The notes under the pieces: generated by a model
The model's database searches: none
Seen by the model: only the letters and a program-made list of their open reading frames with translations
What the model was told of the DNA's origin: nothing
Shown here: positions 56,236 through 64,000 of the stretch, piece by piece
How positions within the stretch are numbered: the first letter of the stretch is position 1
Layout of the letters: every line of letters starts with the position of its first letter
Position numbers and translations under genes: made by a program
Source of the DNA: Paraburkholderia dilworthii
GTDB taxonomy: Bacteria > Pseudomonadota > Gammaproteobacteria > Burkholderiales > Burkholderiaceae
Direction: 5' to 3'
Length of the DNA stretch: 64,000 nucleotides
Assembly (NCBI RefSeq): GCF_000472525.1
Contig: NZ_AWZT01000015.1
Span: 82,220-146,219, forward strand

Positions 56236-57399
56236 ATGACCGACCTGACAAGGACGATCCCAGTGCATGCACTGGTCGAGAACCTGCAGACGGGCTGCGA
56301 ACGGCCATTCAGCGATGCGCATGCAATGCCGCCCGGTGTCTATACGTCGCCTGAATTCCTCGCGCTGGAAGAGCGCACGATCTTCGCGCGCGAATGGCAA
56401 TGCGTCGGCCGCTCAAGCACACTCAAAGCGCCCGGCGATTACCTTAGCGCGCGCATCGGCGCGCAACCGGTGGTCGTTTTGCGCGACGAACAGATGCAAT
56501 TGAAGGCGATGTCGAACGTGTGCCTGCATCGCATGTCGGTATTGCTCGAAGGACGCGGCAATGTGCGCCGCATCGTCTGCCCGTATCACGCCTGGAATTA
56601 TTCACTGGGCGGCGCACTGCAAGGCGCGCCGCTCATGGACAGGCAACAGGGCTTCTGCAAGGAAAGCTACCGGCTGCCCGCGGTGCGGTGCGAGGAATGG
56701 CAAGGCTGGCTCTATGTGACGCTCGACGAAAACGCGCCACCCGTGCGCGAGCAGCTTGCCGATTTGAGCAAGCTCATTGGCGCATACGGTATGTCGGACT
56801 ACATCGAAACATTCTATGAAGAGCACGTGTGGGACACGAACTGGAAGATCCTCGCGGAAAATTTCATGGAAAGCTATCACCTGCCGATGCTGCATCGCGC
56901 GACAGTAGGACCGCATTCACGGCTGGAAGAAATGGAATGCCCGCCGGGTTATCCCGCGTTCAACTATCACTGGATTACGAAGGAAGCGTCCCTGCCGATT
57001 GGCAACGCGCATCCGGACAATACGCGTCTAACCGGCCATTGGCGCAAGACCACCGCGTTGCTCGCTATCTACCCGACGCATCTGGTCACGCTTACCCCAG
57101 GTTACTTCTGGTATCTCGTGCTGCAACCTCAGGGCGTGGGGCGCGTGCATATCCGCTTCGGCGGCGGGCTTGCGCCGGAATTCATCGCGGACCCCGAGGC
57201 GAACGCGCACATGGCGACGCTAAAGAAACTGCTCGACGACGTGAACGCCGAAGACAAACGCGGCGTAGAAGCGGTTTTTCGCGGCGTGCACGCGCCGCTC
57301 GCGAAACCGGGCCATCTAAGCCATCTCGAGCGCCCCAACTATGACTTCGCGCGCTACATCGCCGGCAAGATTGCCGCGGCGAAGTCCGGCAACGATTGA
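56236..57399 (+). CDS. Rieske non-haem iron oxygenase, alpha subunit
   Basis: A 387-residue ring-hydroxylating-type oxygenase. Rieske ligands: CLHRMSVLLEG (Cys, His) and VCPYHAW (Cys, His). Mononuclear iron site: ENFMESYHLPMLHRATVG with the two His in the ExYHxxxxH pattern. Single-subunit relatives demethylate betaines or oxidise carnitine and choline. No reductase or ferredoxin gene is adjacent; the partner must be encoded elsewhere. The following transporter suggests a cationic or polyamine-like substrate (inference). Confidence 0.88.
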   Translation: MTDLTRTIPVHALVENLQTGCERPFSDAHAMPPGVYTSPEFLALEERTIFAREWQCVGRSSTLKAPGDYLSARIGAQPVVVLRDEQMQLKAMSNVCLHRMSVLLEGRGNVRRIVCPYHAWNYSLGGALQGAPLMDRQQGFCKESYRLPAVRCEEWQGWLYVTLDENAPPVREQLADLSKLIGAYGMSDYIETFYEEHVWDTNWKILAENFMESYHLPMLHRATVGPHSRLEEMECPPGYPAFNYHWITKEASLPIGNAHPDNTRLTGHWRKTTALLAIYPTHLVTLTPGYFWYLVLQPQGVGRVHIRFGGGLAPEFIADPEANAHMATLKKLLDDVNAEDKRGVEAVFRGVHAPLAKPGHLSHLERPNYDFARYIAGKIAAAKSGND

Positions 57400-57431
57400 T
57401 TACGACGCACCATCGAGAGGACGCGATCACG

Positions 57432-58613
57432 ATGTCAAACCCTTCCTTCATTTCGCTCTCGCGCGTGAGCAAATCGTATGACGGCGCCCAATATGTCGTC
57501 GATGACCTGAATCTCGACGTGAGCAAGGGAGAATTCCTGTCGCTGCTCGGCCCCTCCGGCTCCGGCAAGACAACCACGCTGATGATGCTCGCGGGGTTCG
57601 AAACGCCTACTCACGGCGAAATCCGCCTCGACGGCCGTCGCCTCGACGACAAGCCGCCGCATCAGCGCGACATCGGCATGGTGTTTCAGAACTACGCACT
57701 CTTTCCGCATCTGACGATTGCGGAGAACGTCGCGTTTCCGCTCTCGGTGCGGCACGTGAGCCGCACCGAGCAGAAGGCGCGTGTGAAGCGCGCGCTCGAC
57801 ATGATCGAACTGCCGCATCTGGCGAACCGGCGTCCCGCGCAACTCTCCGGCGGACAGCAGCAGCGCGTCGCGCTCGCACGCGCGCTCGTGTTCGAGCCGA
57901 GTGTCGTGCTAATGGACGAGCCGCTTGGCGCGCTCGACAAGCGCCTGCGCGAAACAATGCAATACGAAATCATGCGCCTGCATCGCGAGTTGTCGCTCAC
58001 GATCGTCTACGTGACGCACGATCAGGCCGAAGCGCTGACGATGTCGGACCGCGTGGCCGTGTTTTCCGATGGCCGTATCCAGCAGGCCGCCACACCGAGC
58101 GAGCTGTACGAAAACGCGCAGAACGCGTTCGTCGCCAACTTCGTCGGCGAGAACAATGGACTGACCGGGCGCGTCGTGAATACGGGCGACGGCTCGGCAA
58201 CGCTTGCGCTTTCGGACGGCAGCGTGATTCGCGGCCGTTGCGAAGAGGGATTGCGCGCCGGCGACGAAGCGATGCTCGCGTTGCGCCCCGAACGCGCGCA
58301 TATTCCGAGCGCGGAAGGCACGCACGCTAACGAACACGACAACGTAGTGCGTGCGCGCGTCGACGAACTGGTGTATTGCGGCGATCATCACCGTGTGCAC
58401 CTGACGCTCGGCTCGCGCGATTCGATTGTCGTGAAAGTGCCCAACACCCAGCGCCATGCGCTGCCCGCACCCGGCAGCACGATCGCGGTCGCGTGGCGCC
58501 ACGACGACTGCAAGATTCTCGCCGCACCTGCGCCGCGAAGCGCGCCCGCGATCCACGTATCCGCACCGCCCTCACCTTCCATAATCACGACCGCACCAGC
58601 AGGAGCCAACTGA
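57432..58613 (+). CDS. ABC transporter ATPase, spermidine/putrescine type (PotA-like)
   Basis: A 393-residue ATPase starting at the ATG at 57432. Walker A GPSGSGKTT, Q-loop VFQNYALFPHLT, signature LSGGQQQRVALARAL and Walker B VVLMDEPLGALD are all intact. The C-terminal TOBE domain (about residues 290-360) is usual for Pot/Fbp systems. The binding protein follows after one base. Confidence 0.92.
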   Translation: MSNPSFISLSRVSKSYDGAQYVVDDLNLDVSKGEFLSLLGPSGSGKTTTLMMLAGFETPTHGEIRLDGRRLDDKPPHQRDIGMVFQNYALFPHLTIAENVAFPLSVRHVSRTEQKARVKRALDMIELPHLANRRPAQLSGGQQQRVALARALVFEPSVVLMDEPLGALDKRLRETMQYEIMRLHRELSLTIVYVTHDQAEALTMSDRVAVFSDGRIQQAATPSELYENAQNAFVANFVGENNGLTGRVVNTGDGSATLALSDGSVIRGRCEEGLRAGDEAMLALRPERAHIPSAEGTHANEHDNVVRARVDELVYCGDHHRVHLTLGSRDSIVVKVPNTQRHALPAPGSTIAVAWRHDDCKILAAPAPRSAPAIHVSAPPSPSIITTAPAGAN

Positions 58614-58614
58614 C

Positions 58615-59661
58615 ATGCGCAACCTCATCAAAGCACAATGCGCTGCACTCGCCGTAGCCGCAATCGCCACCGTGACCACCCAGGCAGCGGAGACGCTATC
58701 CGTCGTGACCTTCGGCGGCGCGTACGAAGCGGCGGCGAAAAAGGCCTATTTCGAACCGTTCACGCAGGCCACGGGGATCGGCTTCTCGACCGAATCGTAT
58801 GACGGCGGTCTCGCCAAACTCTCGGCGATGGAGCAGGCGAAGAACACCACGTGGGACCTGATCGACCTCGAAACGAACGATGCGATCACCGCCTGCGACG
58901 AAGGTCTTCTGCAGAAGTTCGACAAGAAGACGATCGGCAAGACGAGCGACTTCATCCCTGGCTCGATCAGCGACTGTGCGGTCGCGAGCATGGTCTGGTC
59001 GACGGTCTATGCGTACGACGCGAGCAAGCTCAAGACAGCGCCGACCACCGTCAACGACTTCTTCGACTTGCAGAAATTCCCGGGCAAGCGCGGCTTGCGC
59101 AAGTCGCCGAAGGTATCAATGGAATGGGCGTTGATCGCGGACGGCGTCGATCCTAAGGATGTCTACAAGGTGCTCGGCACGCCCGCTGGCGTGGACCGCG
59201 CGTTCAAGAAGCTGGACACGATCAAGAAGAGCATTGTGTGGTGGGAGTCGGGCGCGCAGGCGCCGCAGTTACTGGCGGACGGCGCAGTCGTGATGACGCA
59301 GGCCTACAACGGCCGTATCTCCGATGCCGCGAAGAAGGACAACAAGCCGTTCAAGGCGGTCTGGGACGCGCAGGTCTACGACTTCGACTGGTGGGGCGTT
59401 CCGACGGGTGCGAAGCACGCCGACGCGGCAGCAAAGTTCATCGTCTCTGCTTCGCAGCCCAAAGCCTACGCGGACCTCTCGAAGTACATCGCATACGCAC
59501 CGCCGCGCAAGGACGCGATTGCGCTCATCGACAAGCAACGTCTTGCCGATCTGCCGACCGCACCCGAGAACTTCAAGCGCGCGCTGCAGATCAACGCGAA
59601 CTTCTGGGCCGACAACGCGGACCAGATCAACAAGCGCTTCCAGGTGTGGCTGACGCAGTAA
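58615..59661 (+). CDS. Extracellular binding protein, spermidine/putrescine type (PotD-like)
   Basis: A 348-residue periplasmic protein with signal peptide ending TTQAAE (about residue 24) and a mature start LSVVTFGGAYEAAAKKAYFEPFTQATGI typical of polyamine-type binders. WDLIDLETNDA and MTQAYNGRI are further family segments. It is part of the four-gene importer following the Rieske oxygenase; the ligand is probably the substrate of that oxygenase. Confidence 0.9.
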   Translation: MRNLIKAQCAALAVAAIATVTTQAAETLSVVTFGGAYEAAAKKAYFEPFTQATGIGFSTESYDGGLAKLSAMEQAKNTTWDLIDLETNDAITACDEGLLQKFDKKTIGKTSDFIPGSISDCAVASMVWSTVYAYDASKLKTAPTTVNDFFDLQKFPGKRGLRKSPKVSMEWALIADGVDPKDVYKVLGTPAGVDRAFKKLDTIKKSIVWWESGAQAPQLLADGAVVMTQAYNGRISDAAKKDNKPFKAVWDAQVYDFDWWGVPTGAKHADAAAKFIVSASQPKAYADLSKYIAYAPPRKDAIALIDKQRLADLPTAPENFKRALQINANFWADNADQINKRFQVWLTQ

Positions 59662-59699
59662 CGCCTTTGTTCGACGAGAGCCCAACTTTGACTACCAGC

Positions 59700-60953
59700 A
59701 TGCCCGCTTCCGACCAAGGCTCGGTCCTCGGCTCTCCGACGGGAGCCGACGGCCGCGCGTCGTTTCAGAAGGCGCGCCGCCGCGCATCGATGCAGGCGCT
59801 GCTGCTTGCGCTGCCGTTGCTCGTGTTTCTGCTTTCGACGTTCATCGCGCCGATCATGCTGCTGCTCGCGCGCAGCGTCGAGAACCGCGAGGTGCCGGAC
59901 AGCATGCCCGCGCTCACGCGCGCGCTCGATGCATGGGACGGTCGCGGCGTGCCGGACGAAGCCACGTTCGCGCTGCTCGCCGCCGGGCTCAAAGAGGCGC
60001 AGCAAAGCGGGCAACTCGGCACCGTGGCACGGCGGCTGAACTTCTCCCTGCCCGAGTTTCGCAGTCTGTTGATGCGCACCGCGCGCCAACTGCCCGCCGA
60101 CGCGCCGCCCGCGTGGAAGCCCGCGCTCATCGAACTCGACGCACGCTGGAATTCGCTGGAGACCTGGCGCTTGCTGAAGCGAGCCGCCGCGTCGCCGACA
60201 CCGGACTATCTGCTCGCCGCAGTCGATGCACAGGTCACGCCGCAAGGGGCCATCGCGTTCGTGCCGGACAACGCGTCCGTCTATCGGCAAGCGTTCATGC
60301 GTACGGTCTCCATCAGCGCCACGGTCACGCTGCTGTGCCTCGTGCTCGGTTATCCCGTCGCGTGGCTGCTCGCGAACCTGCCCGCGAAAAACAGCAACCG
60401 GTTGATGCTGCTCGTGATCGTGCCGTTCTGGACCTCGCTGCTCGTGCGCACCACAGCGTGGTATGTGTTGCTGCAACCGGGCGGCGTGATAAATAGTCTC
60501 GTGATGGGTCTCGGGCTCGCCACCCATCCGCTGCCGCTCATCTTCAATCGTGCAGGCGTGCTGATCGGCATGACACACGTGCTGCTGCCTTACATGATTC
60601 TCGCGATCTACTCGGTGATGAAAAGCGTGTCGCCGGTGTACATGCGCGCCGCGCAATCGCTCGGCGCGCATCCGTTCACCGCGTTCGTGCGGATCTACGT
60701 GCCGCAGACGCTGCCGGGCGTCGGCGCGGGCTGCTTCCTCGTATTCGTGCTCGCGCTCGGCTACTACATCACGCCCGCCCTGCTGGGTGGCGCGGGCGAC
60801 GAGATGATCAGCCAGCTCATCGCGATGCAAACGAACACTCAGCTGAACTGGGGCCTCGCCGGCGCGCTCTCGGCCTATCTCGTGATATTTACGGCGATCT
60901 TCTATTTCCTGTTCAACCGCATTGTCGGCATCGACCGCTTGCGCTTCGGTTGA
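59700..60953 (+). CDS. ABC transporter permease (PotB-like) with a long periplasmic insert
   Basis: A 417-residue inner-membrane permease. After the first helix (LLALPLLVFLLSTFIAPIMLLL) there is a roughly 110-residue soluble stretch before the second helix near residue 200, longer than in classical PotB. The EAA-type loop is RAAQSLGAHPFTAFVRIYVPQTLPG. I use the ATG at 59700; an in-frame TTG at 59688 with GAGAG upstream is also possible. Confidence 0.88.
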   Translation: MPASDQGSVLGSPTGADGRASFQKARRRASMQALLLALPLLVFLLSTFIAPIMLLLARSVENREVPDSMPALTRALDAWDGRGVPDEATFALLAAGLKEAQQSGQLGTVARRLNFSLPEFRSLLMRTARQLPADAPPAWKPALIELDARWNSLETWRLLKRAAASPTPDYLLAAVDAQVTPQGAIAFVPDNASVYRQAFMRTVSISATVTLLCLVLGYPVAWLLANLPAKNSNRLMLLVIVPFWTSLLVRTTAWYVLLQPGGVINSLVMGLGLATHPLPLIFNRAGVLIGMTHVLLPYMILAIYSVMKSVSPVYMRAAQSLGAHPFTAFVRIYVPQTLPGVGAGCFLVFVLALGYYITPALLGGAGDEMISQLIAMQTNTQLNWGLAGALSAYLVIFTAIFYFLFNRIVGIDRLRFG

Positions 60954-61012
60954 GCACCACTCGAAATACGCACGCGACTGAACACGATCAAGGCACACGA
61001 CGAAGGAACCAC

Positions 61013-61840
61013 ATGCAAGACCAACGTAACAAGGTGCTGACCGAGCGCGTCGCCACGCGCTGGGTGCGGCTGCATACCGCGCTCGTGCTGTTCTTTCTGA
61101 TTGCGCCGATTCTCGCGATCATCCCGCTGTCGTTCAATTCGGGATCCTACTTTTCTTATCCAATGCAGGGCTTCTCGCTGCGCTGGTATGAGAAGGCCCT
61201 CACCAGCGCCGACTGGCAACGGTCGCTGCTGAACAGCATCGGCATCGGCGCGGCTTCGACGGCGATCGCGACATGTCTCGGCACGCTCGCTGCGCTGGGC
61301 CTCTCACGCTCGCAGTTTCCGCTGCGCTCGCTGATCATGCCGCTCATCATCTCGCCGATGATCGTACCCATTGTCGTGGTCGCAGCGGGCTTCTATCTGA
61401 TCTTCGCGCCGCTCGGGCTCGTGAACTCATATCCCGGTGTGGTGCTCGCGCATGCGGCGCTCGGCACGCCATTCGTCGTAATCACCGTAACTGCGTCATT
61501 GCTTTCGTTCGACCACAGTCTGTTGCGCGCCGCTTCGGGACTTGGCGCACCGCCCTGGGTAACATTCAGGCGCGTGACGCTGCCGCTCATCATGCCGGCG
61601 ATCGCCACCGGCAGCGTCTTCGCTTTCGCGACATCGTTCGACGAGGTGATTGTCATTCTGTTCATCGGCGGCCCGGATCAAACCACGGTGCCTCGGCAGA
61701 TGTGGAGCGGTATTCGCGACTCGATCGACCCGTCGATCCTCGCCGTCGCGACCATGCTCATCGTGTTCGCAGTGCTGCTCTTTGCGAGCATCACCTGGCT
61801 GCGCGGTCGGGCGGCCGCCGCCAGCAACGCTCTTATCTGA
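61013..61840 (+). CDS. ABC transporter permease (PotC-like)
   Basis: A 275-residue permease with six helices and the EAA-type loop RAASGLGAPPWVTFRRVTLPL. The ATG at 61013 has AAGGAA about 7 bp upstream and is favoured over one at 60950 that overlaps the preceding gene. It completes the Rieske-associated importer. Confidence 0.9.
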   Translation: MQDQRNKVLTERVATRWVRLHTALVLFFLIAPILAIIPLSFNSGSYFSYPMQGFSLRWYEKALTSADWQRSLLNSIGIGAASTAIATCLGTLAALGLSRSQFPLRSLIMPLIISPMIVPIVVVAAGFYLIFAPLGLVNSYPGVVLAHAALGTPFVVITVTASLLSFDHSLLRAASGLGAPPWVTFRRVTLPLIMPAIATGSVFAFATSFDEVIVILFIGGPDQTTVPRQMWSGIRDSIDPSILAVATMLIVFAVLLFASITWLRGRAAAASNALI

Positions 61841-62440
61841 TGCATCGTGGCCGCCGGGGACGGAACTATACAAGCTTCGTTTCACCGGCAAACTGCGTTC
61901 TTGGGCAGAATTTTGTATTTACCCCAGACGAGCGCACGCGCTTCAGGAGCGACGTGTCCTGGCCTCGCTGAACGTCTTTCATCGACGAACATGACGCCTT
62001 CGAGCGCACATTGAGTACGCAGACCCAACGGCACTAATTTGCCCAGATGGAATGAACGCCGCCCCGACTGGCGTGTCCGGCGATTGAGCCGGTGAAAGCT
62101 GAGAGACAAACGTTGGACCAGAATGCAAAGCAAATTGTCAATGCGCCGTTTTCTGCCGGTACTGCCGGCTTCTCCGATCCGTCCAATTGAGACGTCAATT
62201 GGCTCGAAACGAACGGCTGATGGCCACGATAGGGCTATCGGCGTCGGCGCTCGGACTGGATGTTCCCGCCCGAGTGCATCCCAAAGCGTGTGCAGCCGAC
62301 CTTCCGCTTAAAGCTTGAGCGGACGTTGAATAACCGGATATTAGAAGAGCGGTGCGCACCACCATCGTCTCACTGGTCTTTCGCTATCGCTACAGCGTCT
62401 GGATCGACCGTCCACGTCAGACCGGGACCATCGGACCGGA
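61841..62440. other. Gene-free stretch with a perfect hairpin
   Basis: About 600 bp between the convergent potC-like and TetR genes. I find no supportable gene. CCAATTGA-gacg-TCAATTGG at 62183-62202 is a perfect 8-bp inverted repeat with a 4-base loop; it could be a hairpin or an operator. Confidence 0.4.
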
Positions 62441-63022
62441 TCACCCCTCGGGGGCAGCCCACCTTTGGACGCTAACATCTGCCAGCGCCTCGAATACAGC
62501 CGGCGTGCGTTCCAGACGGGCGATCGTTCGGGCGCCTTCAAGGGCGGCTACCAATGCGGTTGCCGTAGAGGAGGCGCGCGCAGGAGCGAAACCGCACCCC
62601 CTGAAATGCTCCGCAATAATCCCGGTCGACTCAACGAATCCGCGCGCTACCCGTCTGGTCAACTCAGCGTCGAGCGCGGGCAGCTCATTCGCCAGATTTT
62701 GCATTAGACATCCATACTGGAAATCAGAGGCGACCATTTCGGCAGCAAATGTGCTGAAAATCTGATGAACAAAATTCAAAGCATCACCCGCGGTGTTCGC
62801 CGAGATGTTTCGCAATACAGCAATTCGATTCGCAACGTAATTATCGATTGCTTCTTCCGCCAGTTGTGCCTTGCCGCGTGGAAAGTGAAAGTAGAACGAT
62901 CCTTTAGGCGCACCGCTTTCTTCAAGGATTTGGGTCAATCCAGTCGCAGTGTAGCCTTGAATGCGGAACAGTCGTTCGGCCGTGGCAATTGCGCGAGCGC
63001 GGGCGTCAGTCTTACGTGTCAT
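62441..63022 (-). CDS. TetR-family regulator
   Basis: A 193-residue repressor with N-terminal helix-turn-helix YTATGLTQILEESGAPKGSFYFHFPRGKAQL (the GxFYxHF hallmark) and a helical ligand domain with FQYGCLMQNLANELP. The start is the ATG at 63022. It is divergent from an exported hydrolase gene with a 64-bp gap holding a perfect palindrome, so it probably represses that gene and itself. Confidence 0.88.
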   Translation of the reverse strand: MTRKTDARARAIATAERLFRIQGYTATGLTQILEESGAPKGSFYFHFPRGKAQLAEEAIDNYVANRIAVLRNISANTAGDALNFVHQIFSTFAAEMVASDFQYGCLMQNLANELPALDAELTRRVARGFVESTGIIAEHFRGCGFAPARASSTATALVAALEGARTIARLERTPAVFEALADVSVQRWAAPEG

Positions 63023-63055
63023 GCCGGACACGTACCACGTTTCGCTTGACGCCGC

Positions 63056-63071
63056 TATGGCGATCGCCATA
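63056..63071. promoter_or_regulatory. Putative TetR operator palindrome
   Basis: TATGGCGATCGCCATA is a perfect 16-bp palindrome in the 64-bp gap between the TetR and hydrolase starts. It is 15 bp before the hydrolase ATG at 63087, where binding would block expression. Confidence 0.5.
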
Positions 63072-63086
63072 CAACGGAATTCAACG

Positions 63087-64000
63087 ATGCCCCGCCATCA
63101 GATCAAGCCATCGGTGTGCCGCCGAGCCGTCTTAGCGATGAGCGCGGCCGGCCTGGTTGCCGCTTTACTTCGACCGGCCCGCGCAAACCTCATAGGAGGA
63201 ACTGATTTGGCCACATCAACATATGGCGAGAGAACGCTTCCCAAGGGGGTCCGCTCGCGCATGATCCACGGGGTCAACGGCCTCGATGTCCATATTCTCG
63301 AGGCCGGTTACGAAAGCCCTGGGCGGCCACTCGCGCTGCTTCTGCACGGCTTTCCCGATCTGGCTTACGGCTGGCGACATCTCATCCCAATCCTGGCTGA
63401 CGCCGGATACCATGTCGTGGCGCCCGATCAGCGGGGCTTCGGCAGCACCACGGGTTGGGTGAACGGCTATGACGCTCCTCTGGAACCCTTCAGCCTCCTG
63501 AATATGACGCGCGACGCCCTCGGATTGATTTCGGCGTTGGGGTATCGGCGTACGACAATGCTCGTTGGACACGACCTTGGCTCACCGGTGGCGGCCTATT
63601 GTGCGCTAGCTCGACCTGACGTCTTTCCCTCGGTGGTGCTGATGAGCGCACCGTTCCCTGGTCCGCCGGCGCTTCCGTTCAACACCGCGCAAAGCGAGGC
63701 ATCGTCGGTTCAACCGAACACCGGCAATCAAAAGTTGGCGGCCGCGCTGGCGGCGCTCGACCCGCCGAGAGAGTATTACCAGCAATACCTGAGCACACCG
63801 GAGGCGAACCATGACATGTGGCATCCCCCTCAAGGCTTGCACGCGTTCCTTCGTGCATTTTTCTATGTCAAGAGCGCCGACTGGCCGGGAAACAAGCCGC
63901 ATCCGTTGAAAGCGCTGACGGCCGCAGAACTTGCACAGATGCCCACCTATTACGTCATGGATCTCGGCAAGACGATGCCCGAGACCGTCGCTCCATTCCA
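63087..64000 (+). CDS. Exported epoxide-hydrolase-like alpha/beta hydrolase (3' end outside the window)
   Basis: The visible 304 residues start at the ATG at 63087 with a signal sequence carrying an Arg pair (CRRAVLAMSAAGLVAALL), possibly Tat-dependent. The mature domain has the oxyanion HGFPD (HGxP), a WRHLIP segment, and the nucleophile elbow LVGHDLGSPVAAY with Asp as nucleophile, as in epoxide hydrolases and haloalkane dehalogenases. The frame is open to the last base, so the C-terminal His is not seen. It is probably repressed by the divergent TetR protein. Confidence 0.85.
   Translation, partial: MPRHQIKPSVCRRAVLAMSAAGLVAALLRPARANLIGGTDLATSTYGERTLPKGVRSRMIHGVNGLDVHILEAGYESPGRPLALLLHGFPDLAYGWRHLIPILADAGYHVVAPDQRGFGSTTGWVNGYDAPLEPFSLLNMTRDALGLISALGYRRTTMLVGHDLGSPVAAYCALARPDVFPSVVLMSAPFPGPPALPFNTAQSEASSVQPNTGNQKLAAALAALDPPREYYQQYLSTPEANHDMWHPPQGLHAFLRAFFYVKSADWPGNKPHPLKALTAAELAQMPTYYVMDLGKTMPETVAPF

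Noticed and set aside
61882..62133. A possible transposase remnant on the minus strand
   Set aside because: Some resemblance in style to insertion-sequence debris, but no motif could be confirmed.

Overview
The window is high-GC proteobacterial DNA. Its gene families (a D-apiose operon, a cytochrome c maturation remnant, RND efflux, many LysR/GntR/TetR-controlled catabolic clusters) fit Burkholderiales, most likely Paraburkholderia or Caballeronia. There are no rRNA, tRNA or core housekeeping genes. Several broken genes meet at visible junctions, which fits an accessory region of a secondary replicon; that placement is an inference.

Layout. (1) 51-2307: an ornithine-cyclodeaminase-family reductase and a D-amino-acid-dehydrogenase-like flavoenzyme. 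(2) 2757-6347: a secreted TonB-C-like protein, then three co-directional genes (unknown protein, secreted vWA-like protein, CAP-domain lipoprotein), followed by debris of a helicase and of pntB. (3) 7045-20486: one long minus-strand operon for D-apiose: ABC sugar importer, ApsD, ApnL, MFS carrier, ApnO, OiaX (RuBisCO-like), OiaK and a GntR regulator. A shared 19-bp operator-like motif precedes three of its transcription-unit starts. (4) 20807-28014: a dead tyrosine recombinase, a 5'-truncated ccmFGHI operon, and an OprB porin fragment abutting a truncated VOC dioxygenase gene. (5) 27121-31548: VOC dioxygenase, Rieske ferredoxin, alpha/beta hydrolase, FAD monooxygenase and SDR, probably an aromatic or N-heteroaromatic ring-cleavage route. 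(6) 32043-40561: a tiny Gly/His-rich lipoprotein, a two-component system and a divergent tripartite RND efflux operon with unusual Ser/Thr-rich inserts.

(7) 40605-41126: TauD-like and ribokinase remnants. (8) 41171-47979: a LysR regulator divergent from a 1123-residue fusion of a molybdopterin oxidoreductase, a flavin/NAD reductase and a 2Fe-2S ferredoxin. A second ornithine-cyclodeaminase-family gene and a short-chain fatty acid transporter follow it. This is the strongest candidate for an undescribed enzyme system. (9) 48902-50763: a lipoprotein with an RNase Sa fold whose two key catalytic residues appear replaced, a membrane zinc-ribbon protein and an unknown protein. (10) 51215-61840: a divergent catabolic cluster around a LysR regulator. 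On the left are a flavin monooxygenase, RidA, DUF1028 and an ArgE-like peptidase. On the right are a Rieske oxygenase and a spermidine/putrescine-type ABC importer. Two related GCAT-N11-(A/T)TGC sites in the two promoters suggest one regulon. (11) 62441-64000: a TetR regulator divergent from an exported epoxide-hydrolase-like protein that runs off the window, with a perfect 16-bp palindrome between them.
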